Shown in pieces: positions 8,151 through 16,293 of a DNA stretch of 64,000 bases (the first letter of the stretch is position 1; each line of letters starts with the position of its first letter). The notes beneath the pieces are model-generated. The model was not told where the DNA came from, did no database searches, and saw only the letters and a list, made by a program, of their open reading frames with translations. Source of the stretch: Amycolatopsis acidiphila (GTDB lineage Bacteria > Actinomycetota > Actinomycetes > Mycobacteriales > Pseudonocardiaceae); NCBI RefSeq assembly GCF_021391495.1, contig NZ_CP090063.1, forward strand, positions 4,712,001 through 4,776,000, in the 5' to 3' direction. Made by a program: the position numbers and the translations under genes.

Positions 8151-9515
8151 CTAAGGCGAGACCGCTCGCGGGCGGCGAGCGTCCCCGTCGCGGGACGGGA
8201 TCGCGCTCGCCCCGGGCCGCGCCAGCCCGTAGTGCCCGCGCAGCGTGCTCGTCTCGTAGCCGGTCCGGAACAGCCCCCGGGACCGCAGGATCGGCAACAC
8301 CGTGTCCACAAAGGACCGTAGTCCGGCCGGCAGCACCGCGGGCATCACGTTGAACCCGTCCGCGGCCCCCGAGGTGAACCAGTGCTCGATGGTGTCGGCC
8401 ACCTGGAGCGGGGTCCCGGTGAACGTCCGGTGCCCGCGCCCGCCGCCGAGCCTGCCGATCAGCTGCCGGACGGTCAGGTTCTCCCGCCGCGCGAGGGTGA
8501 CGATCAGGGTGTAGCGGCTCTTCGCGCCCTCGATCTCGTCCTCGCCCGGCAGCTCCGCGGGCAGCGGTTCGTCCAGCACCAGCCGTTCCGGCGGCACGCG
8601 CAGCTGCCTGGCGAGCTGGTCCACCGCGTAGTCCGGCACGATCAGCCGGTCCAGCTCGGCGTCGAGGGCCCGGGCCTCGTCCTCGGTCTCGCCGAGCACG
8701 GGCACGATCCCGGGCAGGATCTTCACCGACTCCGGGTCGCGGCCGAGGTCCGCGGCGCGTTTCTTGACGTCCGCGTAGAAGGCCTGGCCCTCCTCGAGAG
8801 TGGGCTGCGCGGTGAACACCGCGTCGGCGTACCGGGCGGCGAACTCCTTGCCGTCCTCGGAGGACCCGGCCTGGACGAGCAGCGGATGCCCCTGGGGCGA
8901 GCGCGGCACGTTGAGCGGGCCGGCCACACTGGAGTGCTCGCCCAGGTGATCGACCGGGAAGACCCGGCCCGGATCGGTGTGCACCCCGCGCGCCTTGTCC
9001 GCCACGATCGCGTCGTCGGCCCAGCTGTCCCACAGCTTCCGCGAGACGTCGACGAACTCGGCCGCGCGCCGGTACCGCTCGGCGTGCGCCGGCTGCGCGT
9101 CCAGGCCGAAGTTGCGCGCCGCCTCGTCGCCGGCGGTGGTGACGATGTTCCACCCCGCGCGGCCGCCGCTGAGGTGGTCGAGCGAGGCGAGCCGGCGGGC
9201 GAGGTTGTACGGCTCGTTGTAGCTGGTGGAGGCTGTCGCGCTGAGGCCGATCCGGCTGGTCGCCCTGGCGAGCGCGGCGAGCAGCAGCGTCGGTTCGAGC
9301 CTGCCGCTGGGCCTGCGGCCCGGGTCTCCCCACAGCACGGGGCTGTCGGCGAGGAACACCGAGTCGAACCCCGCGCCCTCGGCGATCCTGGCCAGCTCCT
9401 CGAAGTACCCCACGTCCACATGCGACAGCGGGTCCGCGCCGGGCAGCCGCCAGGACGCCTCGTGGTGGCCGGTGTCGTGGATGAACAGGTTGAGATGCAG
9501 CTGGGGGCCGGTCAT
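8151..9515 (-). CDS. LLM-class flavin monooxygenase (NtaA/SnaA/DszA family)
   Basis: A 454-residue FMN-dependent monooxygenase of the luciferase-like NtaA/SnaA/DszA group (HLNLFIHDTGHHEASWR; GGRAGWNIVTT; PLLVQAGSSEDGKEFAA). Relatives oxidise chelators, streptogramin precursors or sulfones using FMNH2 from a separate reductase. The ATG overlaps the ATPase stop by 4 bases, making it the last gene of an SBP-permease-ATPase-monooxygenase operon. The shared promoter element with tauD makes an organosulfur (sulfonate or sulfone) substrate likely. No flavin reductase gene is adjacent. Confidence 0.9.
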   Translation of the reverse strand: MTGPQLHLNLFIHDTGHHEASWRLPGADPLSHVDVGYFEELARIAEGAGFDSVFLADSPVLWGDPGRRPSGRLEPTLLLAALARATSRIGLSATASTSYNEPYNLARRLASLDHLSGGRAGWNIVTTAGDEAARNFGLDAQPAHAERYRRAAEFVDVSRKLWDSWADDAIVADKARGVHTDPGRVFPVDHLGEHSSVAGPLNVPRSPQGHPLLVQAGSSEDGKEFAARYADAVFTAQPTLEEGQAFYADVKKRAADLGRDPESVKILPGIVPVLGETEDEARALDAELDRLIVPDYAVDQLARQLRVPPERLVLDEPLPAELPGEDEIEGAKSRYTLIVTLARRENLTVRQLIGRLGGGRGHRTFTGTPLQVADTIEHWFTSGAADGFNVMPAVLPAGLRSFVDTVLPILRSRGLFRTGYETSTLRGHYGLARPGASAIPSRDGDARRPRAVSP

Positions 9516-10240
9516 GGCTTCGCTCCTGTCGTCGCGGCGCCCAGTGCGTGCCGGAGCAGGTCGCGGTATTCGTGGAACCCGGGGTCCCGCAGGGAGCGGG
9601 ACCCGGGCAGGTCGATGCGGACGTCGACGGCGATGCGGCCGGCCTCGAGCACGAGCACCCGGTCGGCCAGCTCGACGGCCTCGTCCACGTCGTGCGTGAC
9701 GAGCAGGACCGTCGGGCGGTGGCGCTGGTAGAGCTCGCGCAGCAGACCGTGCATCCTGATCCGGGTGAGCGCGTCCAGCGCGCCGAACGGCTCGTCGGCC
9801 AGCAGCAGCTCGGGCTCGGCCACCAGTGACCGGGCGAGCGCCACCCGCTGCTGCTCGCCGCCCGACAGCTCGCCGGGCCAGGCCCGCTCCCGCCCGGCCA
9901 GCCCGACCTCGGCGAGCGCTTCGGCACCGGCTCGCCGGGCGCCCGCCAGGCCGAGGACGACGTTGTCGAGCACGCGCAGCCACGGCAGCAGGCGCGAGTC
10001 CTGGAACGCCACCGAGACCCGCTCCGGGGTCGTGATCTCCCCGGACCCGGTGACGTCGTGGTCGAGCCCGGCCAGTGCGCGCAGCAGCGTGCTCTTGCCC
10101 GAACCGCTCTGCCCCAGCAGTGCGACGAACTCACCGGCGCCCAGCTCGAGGTCGAGCCCGTCCAGCACCGGCTGCGCGGCGAACCGTCGCTCCAAAGAGG
10201 ACACCCGGACGGCGGTCAGCCCGCCAGCGTGCGCCGCCAT
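9512..10240 (-). CDS. ssuB: ABC transporter ATPase, sulfonate type
   Basis: A 242-residue ATPase with Walker A GQSGSGKS at about 43-50, signature LSGGEQQ at 125-131, Walker B LLLADEP at 145-151 and switch His183. The FQDSRLLPW stretch after the Q-loop is typical of SsuB/TauB. It overlaps the monooxygenase start by 4 bases and its own start lies inside the permease 3' end, so the operon is translationally coupled. The symbol reflects family and context; the true substrate is not proven. Confidence 0.88.
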   Translation of the reverse strand: MAAHAGGLTAVRVSSLERRFAAQPVLDGLDLELGAGEFVALLGQSGSGKSTLLRALAGLDHDVTGSGEITTPERVSVAFQDSRLLPWLRVLDNVVLGLAGARRAGAEALAEVGLAGRERAWPGELSGGEQQRVALARSLVAEPELLLADEPFGALDALTRIRMHGLLRELYQRHRPTVLLVTHDVDEAVELADRVLVLEAGRIAVDVRIDLPGSRSLRDPGFHEYRDLLRHALGAATTGAKP

Positions 10241-11058
10241 GACAGCACCTTTCGCTCGAGGATCCGCAGCAGGGCGTCGGAGCCGAACCCGAAGATCCCG
10301 AAGACCGCCAGGCCCACCAGGATCACGTCGGACTGGCCGTAGTCCTGTGCGCGGAACATCATCTTGCCGAGCCCGTCGACCGCGTTGACCGACTCGACCA
10401 CGACCAGGGTCAGCCAGGCGATCGACGCCGAGAGCCGCAGGCCGAGGAAGAACCCCGGCAGCGCACCGGGGATGACGACCTTGCGCACGAACCGGAGCCG
10501 GGAGAGCCCCAGTGACTCGGCGAGCTCGACGTAGCGGTGGTCGATCGCGATCAGCGCGGCGTGTGTCTGGACGTAGCTGTAGACCACCACGCCGACCGCG
10601 ATGAGCACGATCTTGAACTGCTGGCCGATGCCCAGCCACAGGATCATCAGCGGGGCAAGGCCGAGCAGCGGGATCGCCCGCTTCACCTGTACCGGCCCGT
10701 CGATCAGCGCCTCCCCCACCCGGCTGAGCCCGGCCAGCAGGGCCAGCGCGGTCCCGGCCAGCACGCCGATGCCGAACCCGAGGCCGACGCGGTACAACGA
10801 CGCGCCGAGGTTCGCCTGAAGCGTGCCGTCCGCGATCAGGTCGGCACCGGTGCGCACGACCGTCCACGGCGCGGACAGCTTCCGCGGGTCGAGCGCGCCG
10901 AGGGCGGAGGCGAGCGACCAGAGGCCCAGCAGCACCAGGACACCCAGCAGCCGGGCGAAGGGAACGGTGCGGGGGCGGCTGAGCCTGCGGGTGGCTTTGC
11001 TGGTGCCCCGCGGAGTGGCCACCACGCCGGTCGTCTTCGGTTCGATCACGCTCGTCAT
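10216..11058 (-). CDS. ssuC: ABC transporter permease, sulfonate type
   Basis: A 280-residue SsuC-like permease with a basic cytoplasmic N-terminus, about six membrane segments and the coupling loop YVELAESLGLSRLRFVRKVVIPGALPG. ATG at 11058 overlaps the binding-protein stop by 4 bases, and the 3' end overlaps the ATPase start by 25 bases. Together with the flanking SBP and ATPase it forms a complete importer, probably for alkanesulfonates or related organosulfur compounds. Confidence 0.88.
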   Translation of the reverse strand: MTSVIEPKTTGVVATPRGTSKATRRLSRPRTVPFARLLGVLVLLGLWSLASALGALDPRKLSAPWTVVRTGADLIADGTLQANLGASLYRVGLGFGIGVLAGTALALLAGLSRVGEALIDGPVQVKRAIPLLGLAPLMILWLGIGQQFKIVLIAVGVVVYSYVQTHAALIAIDHRYVELAESLGLSRLRFVRKVVIPGALPGFFLGLRLSASIAWLTLVVVESVNAVDGLGKMMFRAQDYGQSDVILVGLAVFGIFGFGSDALLRILERKVLSWRRTLAG

Positions 11059-12101
11059 GACCGGGGCCCCTGGTAGGCGGGCGCCACCGCGTCCGCCGCG
11101 ACCCGCTCGAACCGCCGGTCGAACAGGTCGGCCGCGGCGAAGGAATGGCCGAAGTAGCCCCACTTCGACACCAGGTCGACGGTCTCCTGCTCCCATCTGA
11201 TAGCCGCGTCCCAGCTCGCCGGGAACTCCGGCTTCTCGCTGGTGTCCACGATCCGCCTGCCGTCGGCCGCACTCACCTGCTGGTCCTTGACGTAGTACGC
11301 GTCGATCCAGGCGTCCGGGTTCTCCCAGGCCCACACCTGGGAACGCGACCAGAACGGGATGAAGGCCTTGATGGCCGCGGCCTTGCCCGGATCGGCGAGC
11401 ACGTCGGTGGGTGCCCACAGGATGGTCAGGGCGTCGACCGCGGGGGTGACGATGCCGCGGGCCCCCTCGGGGCCGAACTGGGTGAGGTACTTGGTCAGCG
11501 TCGGCTCCGCCAGCGGTGCCACATCGACCTGCCCGGCCTGCAACGAGGTCAGGAACTGCGGGCTGTTGAGCTCGACCAGCTGGACGTCGTCCTTGGTCAG
11601 GCCCTGCTGTTCCAGGGTGCGCAGCACGACGACGCCCTGTGCCTGGCCGGGCGAGAACGCGATCTTCTTGCCGCGCAGGTCGCCGAGTGCGTGCACGTCC
11701 GATCCGGGCGCGGTGGCGAGCACGTACTGCGGCTGCTGCTTCCATTGCACCGCAACGATCTTCGCGTCCAGCCCGGTGCCGTGCGCCTGGATGGGCGGGA
11801 TCCCGGCGTTGGTCGCGATGTCGACGGCGTGTGCGCGGAAGGCCTGGATGACGTCGGGGCCGGCCGGCACGACCGGCCAGTCGCGCACGGTGAACGGGAG
11901 CTTGCCGACCTCTCCGGCGGACTTGAGCTGCACCTCGGTCGTGTGCACGGCGACCGAGAGCGAGGTCCCGGCGGGCACGGTGTCGGAGACCTGGGCGGTC
12001 AGCTGCGTGCTCGCGCTCGACGCGCAGCCGGTGCCGGCCAGCGCGAACGCGGCGAGCAGCGCCGCCAGGCGTCTCGATGGGGAGGGGACGGAACGGGGCA
12101 T
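11055..12101 (-). CDS. ssuA: ABC transporter substrate-binding lipoprotein, sulfonate type
   Basis: A 348-residue binding protein. A basic N-terminus and hydrophobic stretch end in LAGTGC, a lipobox, so it is membrane-anchored outside the cell. The domain is SsuA/NMT1-like (LSVAVHTTEVQLKSAGEVG; ALGDLRGKKIAFSPGQAQG; DAWIDAYYVKDQQVSAADGRRI). It is the first gene of the operon; its promoter element at 12170-12216 shares a 47-bp pattern with that of tauD. Ligand specificity is inferred, not seen. Confidence 0.87.
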   Translation of the reverse strand: MPRSVPSPSRRLAALLAAFALAGTGCASSASTQLTAQVSDTVPAGTSLSVAVHTTEVQLKSAGEVGKLPFTVRDWPVVPAGPDVIQAFRAHAVDIATNAGIPPIQAHGTGLDAKIVAVQWKQQPQYVLATAPGSDVHALGDLRGKKIAFSPGQAQGVVVLRTLEQQGLTKDDVQLVELNSPQFLTSLQAGQVDVAPLAEPTLTKYLTQFGPEGARGIVTPAVDALTILWAPTDVLADPGKAAAIKAFIPFWSRSQVWAWENPDAWIDAYYVKDQQVSAADGRRIVDTSEKPEFPASWDAAIRWEQETVDLVSKWGYFGHSFAAADLFDRRFERVAADAVAPAYQGPRS

Positions 12102-12169
12102 GGGGAGTTCCTCGCATTAATCCACTTCGGACTGTTTCCGGATCCGATTCTCGTTCCGTGCCCCCGAGC

Positions 12170-12216
12170 GGGTCAATTTTGCGTGGACGTGAACTAATCC
12201 CGTTCCACGATATGGG
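12170..12216 (-). promoter_or_regulatory. Shared sulfur-gene promoter element, ssuA-like operon copy
   Basis: Read on the minus strand, an upstream block CCCATATCGTGGAAC is followed after 17 bases by ACGCAAAATTGACCC. The tauD copy at 14543-14589 has the second block identical (15 of 15) and the first 13 of 15, with the same 17-base spacing. TTGACC can serve as a -35, and 18 bases further on GAGAAT is a plausible -10. The element directly abuts the ROK gene stop. A common activator or repressor of organosulfur genes is inferred. Confidence 0.7.
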
Positions 12217-13410
12217 TCAGCTGGTGCGGCGGAGCCTTCTGGTGAGCAGCCGCAACGGATCCTGGTAGAACTCGGTGAGCAGGACCGCGCCCGCGGCGCT
12301 GGCGAGCACGGTGCGGGGAAAGCTCGTCGGCAGCACGCTGTGCTCGGGGTCGTCGCACACCCAGGAGCGGGCCGCGAGCTCGGCGCGCAGCGCGGCCAGG
12401 CAGCCGGGCACCCTGCTGATCCCGGGTTCCACGACGATCAGCGCGTCGGGGTTGAGCAGGTCCACCAGTGGCACGGCCGCGCGCCCGATCACCCGGGCAC
12501 GTTCCCGGAAGAGCGCGACCGCGGCGGGCGAGCCTTGCTCGGCCAGCGCCAGCAGGGCCGGGAACGAGGGCTGGTCGAGGATTCCGCCGGCGAGCGCGCG
12601 CCGGGCGAGCGTGTGTTCGGACACGGTCGCCTGCAGGCAGCCGGCCCGGCCGCACGAGCAGGGCTCGGCGCTGCCTTCGACGGGAAGGTGCGCGACCGCC
12701 CCGGCCGCCGAGCGCGGGCCGTGCTGCACGGTCCCGGCCGTCGCGAAGGCGGCGTCCACCACGTTGCCGACGAACAGCTGGAGCACGCTTTCCCGGGTCA
12801 CGCCGAACAGTCGCTCGGCGTGGATCAGCGCGCGCGAGTGCCCGTCCACCTCGACCGCGAGCCCGGTTCGCCCGGCCAGCAGGTCGCGTGCGGCCACGTC
12901 CCGCCAGCCGAGCACCGGATGCTCGACGATGACGCCGGATGCCTGGTCGACCCAGCCGCCGGTCGCGACGCCCAGGCCGACGGGACTGCGCTCGGGTGCG
13001 TGCGCCTCGAGCATCGCGAGCAGCCGGTCGGCGGCCCTTTCCAGTACTGCCAACGGTTCCCGCGCGTGGTGTGGCAGCCGCTCCGCCAGCAGGACGCGGC
13101 CGCGCAGGTCCAGCAGCGCGACCGTGGTGTGCGGCACCGCGACGTGGATACCCGCGACGACGTGCTGGGCGGTGTCGATGTCCACGGGCACGTGCGGGCG
13201 CCCGACGCGATGCGTGCGGGTCGCCTCGTCCAGCTCCCGCACCAGGCCGAAGGCGGCCAGCTCGGTGATGTGCCCGGTGACCGCCGAGGGGGACAGCCCG
13301 GTCCGTCGCGCGATGGTGCTGCGGGCGACCGGCCCGCCGGCCAGCACGTCCCGCAGCACCACGCTCGCGCTCACGCTGCGTCGCGACGACGCGGATGCGT
13401 TGCGCGACAT
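12217..13410 (-). CDS. ROK-family transcriptional regulator
   Basis: A 397-residue NagC/XylR-type regulator. The N-terminal winged helix (about 15-62, RSTIARRTGLSPSAVTGHITELAAFGLV) precedes the ROK fold, with the zinc motif CSCGRAGC at 251-258. The kinase Asp region reads VDGHSRALIHAERLFG where sugar kinases have NDA, so it is a regulator, not a kinase. It sits between tauD and the ssu-like operon on the same strand and may regulate either; ROK proteins usually sense sugars, so a role in sulfur control would be unusual. Confidence 0.9.
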   Translation of the reverse strand: MSRNASASSRRSVSASVVLRDVLAGGPVARSTIARRTGLSPSAVTGHITELAAFGLVRELDEATRTHRVGRPHVPVDIDTAQHVVAGIHVAVPHTTVALLDLRGRVLLAERLPHHAREPLAVLERAADRLLAMLEAHAPERSPVGLGVATGGWVDQASGVIVEHPVLGWRDVAARDLLAGRTGLAVEVDGHSRALIHAERLFGVTRESVLQLFVGNVVDAAFATAGTVQHGPRSAAGAVAHLPVEGSAEPCSCGRAGCLQATVSEHTLARRALAGGILDQPSFPALLALAEQGSPAAVALFRERARVIGRAAVPLVDLLNPDALIVVEPGISRVPGCLAALRAELAARSWVCDDPEHSVLPTSFPRTVLASAAGAVLLTEFYQDPLRLLTRRLRRTS

Positions 13411-13505
13411 GGGTTTCTCCCGCCGTCCGGACCGGTGTCCGCGATCGTCGCAGAAAACCCCGCGCCGTCCCAGCGATCGCCGTGCCGGCCCAGGATGTGG
13501 GAGGC

Positions 13506-14480
13506 TCAGCCGGCCACGACCACCCGGTGCTCCGCGGTGAACGGGCGGCCCTCGATCAGCTCCGACTCGCGCCCGTCCGGTCCCACCGGCCGGTCCCCGA
13601 TGAGTGTGACCCGGTGCAGCCGCCGCTCGACGTCGAGGTGCTCGAGGTCACGCGGAGCGAGATGCGCGGTAGCACGGTTGTCCCAGAACGCGACGCTGCC
13701 CGGCGCCCAGCGGAACCGCACCGTGTACTCGGGACGGGTGATCTCCGCGTACAGCAGCTCCAGCACGGCGTGGCTCTCCCGGGGCGAGAGCCCGACGATG
13801 TGGCTGGTGAAGCCCGGGTTGACGAACAGGCCCTTCTCCCCCGTCGCCGGATGCACGCGCACCACCGGGTGCACGGCCACGAGCAGGTTGTCGTTCACCC
13901 GCCGCGCGTAGGCGCCGTCCCCGGCCGGACGGTCGCTGCCGCCGTAACGGTGCTCGGCCCGCAGCGTGTCGACGAACGCCCGCACCGGCTCGGACAGGCC
14001 CTCGTACGCCGCGACCAGGTTCGTCCACTGCGTGTCGCCACCGAACTCCGGCACGACGTCGGCACGCAGGATCGAGCCCGCCGGCGGGTTCACCGCCGCC
14101 GTCACGTCGGTGTGCCAGCCGGTGAAGTAGCTGTACTGCCGGCGGCGGTTCTGCGCGCGGTAGTCCGGCCCGTAGCGCTCCTCGTACCGGCGGGGGTCGA
14201 TGGTGAAGATCTCCGGATGCCCTTCCGGCGGCGTGTCGTCGTGGGGGTGGGCGTAGGTCAGGTCGCCGAACTGGCGGCCGAACGCGATCTGCGCGGCGTG
14301 GTCGAGGTGCTGGCCGCGGAAGAACAGAACCCGATGGGCGTGCAGCGCGTCCTTCAGTTCCGCGACCACGTCCCCGCCGAGCGGGCGCGCGAGATCCACC
14401 CCGTCGACGTCTGCCCCGATATGGCCTGCGACCGGGCGCACCGTCAGGGTGCGCGCCGGATTCTCCCGGATCACGGTCAT
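13506..14480 (-). CDS. tauD: TauD/TfdA-family Fe(II)/2-oxoglutarate dioxygenase
   Basis: A 324-residue dioxygenase of the TauD/AtsK group that oxidises taurine, alkylsulfates or related compounds to release sulfite or sulfate. The iron facial triad is H123 and D125 (GWHTDVT) with H273 (TAHLAP), and an Arg in RLHRVTL near 293 should bind 2-oxoglutarate. ATG at 14480 has GGAGAGG upstream. The promoter element is shared with the ssuA-like operon, so both probably respond to sulfur starvation. The exact sulfonate or sulfate ester cannot be told. Confidence 0.88.
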   Translation of the reverse strand: MTVIRENPARTLTVRPVAGHIGADVDGVDLARPLGGDVVAELKDALHAHRVLFFRGQHLDHAAQIAFGRQFGDLTYAHPHDDTPPEGHPEIFTIDPRRYEERYGPDYRAQNRRRQYSYFTGWHTDVTAAVNPPAGSILRADVVPEFGGDTQWTNLVAAYEGLSEPVRAFVDTLRAEHRYGGSDRPAGDGAYARRVNDNLLVAVHPVVRVHPATGEKGLFVNPGFTSHIVGLSPRESHAVLELLYAEITRPEYTVRFRWAPGSVAFWDNRATAHLAPRDLEHLDVERRLHRVTLIGDRPVGPDGRESELIEGRPFTAEHRVVVAG

Positions 14481-14542
14481 GGTTCTTTCCTCTCCTCGCC
14501 GGACGATTTCGGCGATTCGATCGTCGGACCAGACGCGTGGGA

Positions 14543-14589
14543 GGGTCAATTTTGCGTATTCGCGAAAAAACGCGGTTCCGCGATCTGGG
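14543..14589 (-). promoter_or_regulatory. Shared sulfur-gene promoter element, tauD copy (inside GNAT 3' end)
   Basis: On the minus strand CCCAGATCGCGGAAC, 17 bases, then ACGCAAAATTGACCC. It aligns without gaps to 12170-12216. TTGACC as -35 is followed 18 bases later by GACGAT as a possible -10. The element overlaps the last codons and stop of the upstream GNAT gene, so the tauD promoter is embedded in coding sequence. Confidence 0.7.
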
Positions 14590-15265
14590 AACCGGGCACC
14601 CGCACGGAGGTGAACACCGGCCGGGCCCGCAGCCGGAAGCCGAGTGACTCGTACAGCCCGATCGCGCCGGTGTTGGTCGCCGCGGCGTGCAGGAACGGGG
14701 TCTCGCCGCGCTCGCGGATCCCGGCCGCGACCGCCAGCACCAGGCGGGTGCCGAGGCCCTGACCGCGGAACGCCGCGTCGGTGCACACCGCGCTGATCTC
14801 GGTCCAGCCCGGCGGGTGCAGCCGCTCCCCCGCCATCGCGATGAGCCTGCCGCCGCGGCGGATGCCGAGGTACGTGCCCAGTTCGACGGTGCGCCGCCGG
14901 AACGGGCCCGGGCGGGTCCGTTCGACGAGGGCGAGCATCTCCGGCGCGTCGGCGGCGGTCAGCCGGACCGCTTCGTCGTCGGGCGCCGCGGTCACCCCGG
15001 CGTCGACCAGCTGCACGCCGGGCGTGCGGTCGGCGATCTCCCAGCCGGGCGGCGGGACGATCCCGCCTGCCATGGCGACCACGGCCCCCGGCCCCGCCAG
15101 CGCCGAGATGTCCGCCCACACGCCCTCGTCCGGTTCCGGGGCCAGTGCGAGGAACGGCGCGACGTCGGCCTCGTAGCGCGCCGCCTGGCCATGCCGTTCG
15201 GCGAACCGCGCGTGCGGCCCGGTCAGCGCGGCCCAGGCGGGGTTGTCCAGTACTGCCTCGGTCAC
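14546..15265 (-). CDS. GNAT-family N-acetyltransferase
   Basis: A 239-residue protein with a C-terminal GNAT domain; the acetyl-CoA loop FRGQGLGTRL and the later TNTGAIGLYESLGFRLRARPVF are canonical, and the arrangement resembles FR47-like acetyltransferases. The N-terminal 110 residues (PAWAALTGPHARFAER) match the family's leading domain. GTG start at 15265. It follows the LysR-blaB pair after a 131-base gap and precedes tauD, whose promoter lies in its 3' end. The acceptor substrate is unknown. Confidence 0.88.
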   Translation of the reverse strand: MTEAVLDNPAWAALTGPHARFAERHGQAARYEADVAPFLALAPEPDEGVWADISALAGPGAVVAMAGGIVPPPGWEIADRTPGVQLVDAGVTAAPDDEAVRLTAADAPEMLALVERTRPGPFRRRTVELGTYLGIRRGGRLIAMAGERLHPPGWTEISAVCTDAAFRGQGLGTRLVLAVAAGIRERGETPFLHAAATNTGAIGLYESLGFRLRARPVFTSVRVPGSQIAEPRFFANTQN

Positions 15266-15396
15266 CGGGCTTCGCCCTCCTGCCTGTCCGTGCGCTCGCT
15301 GCTGTGATCAGCCTAGCCGCCGCGCGCGGACCGGCCGGCCGGCTCGGCGACCCCGCCGCGCACGGGAACTTCGCCGTGCGCGGCGCCGGCGGGTAG

Positions 15397-16293
15397 TCAG
15401 CGCGCGGCGTGCGGCTCCGGCTCCCGAAGCGGGGCCACGGCGTGATAGGCCGCCGTGCCGATGGCCGCGTCCGCGCGGGGGACGGTCGCCTCCGCGCGGG
15501 CGGCGTGGGTGAAGACCGCCACCGCGACCGGGTGCTCGTCGGGGTAGCTCACCACGCCCACCTCGTTGCGGACCGCGCCGAGCGTGCCGGTCTTGCCCGC
15601 CACCCGCACCGCGCCGGGGAAGCCCGCCCGCAACCGGTGCGTCCACACCTGCGCGAGCAGCACCTGCCGGGCGAACGCGGTCTGCTCCGGTGAAGCGACG
15701 TCCCCGCGCCACAACGCCGACATCAGCCGGGTCATCTCGCGGGGTGTCGTCGCCGAGCCGTAGACGGGGTCGAGCGCGCGGATCGCGGCCGTGGCGTTGT
15801 TGTCGGTGAGGACGGCGAACGCCGTGGCCACGTCGTGCGCCGCGGTGTCCTGCACCAGCATCCGATGGACGTCGTCCGTGCCGCCGCGCACCGTCGTCGC
15901 CGTGAGCGCCAGGTCGTCGAGCACCGCCTGCACCCGCCCGGCGCCGAGCCTGCGGTGCACGGCGTCGGCCGCCGCGTTGTCCGACACGGTGATCATCGAG
16001 GTGGCCAGGTCGCGCCAGGTCATCGTCACCGCGTCCCGCAGCGCCGAGAGGCCCGCTGGCCCCTCCGTCCGCGTGTCCGGGTGTACGGTGACCGGCTCCC
16101 GCGGGTCGATCTCCCCGTCGTCGACCGCCCGGCAGAAGGCCGCGAGGACGACGACCTTGTACGTCGACGCCATCACGACCGGATCGTCGGCGCCGAACCC
16201 GACCTCTCCGTCGCCGGTCACCGGCCGCGCGTGCACCCAGCCACGCACACCCGCGTCGCGGAACACCTCGCGCAACCGGCCTTCGACGCTCAC
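15397..16293 (-). CDS. blaB: BlaB-like penicillin-recognising protein (class A beta-lactamase fold)
   Basis: A 298-residue serine beta-lactamase-fold protein with STYK (S43-K46), SDN (104-106) and KTG (234-236) but no ExxLN omega-loop motif and no signal peptide. GTG at 16293 overlaps the LysR stop by 4 bases. In Streptomyces cacaoi a LysR gene (blaA) and a cytoplasmic SxxK protein (blaB) lie together, divergent from the beta-lactamase blaL, and both are needed for induction. The same three-gene arrangement here supports a regulatory rather than hydrolytic role, though weak beta-lactamase activity is possible. Confidence 0.82.
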   Translation of the reverse strand: MSVEGRLREVFRDAGVRGWVHARPVTGDGEVGFGADDPVVMASTYKVVVLAAFCRAVDDGEIDPREPVTVHPDTRTEGPAGLSALRDAVTMTWRDLATSMITVSDNAAADAVHRRLGAGRVQAVLDDLALTATTVRGGTDDVHRMLVQDTAAHDVATAFAVLTDNNATAAIRALDPVYGSATTPREMTRLMSALWRGDVASPEQTAFARQVLLAQVWTHRLRAGFPGAVRVAGKTGTLGAVRNEVGVVSYPDEHPVAVAVFTHAARAEATVPRADAAIGTAAYHAVAPLREPEPHAAR

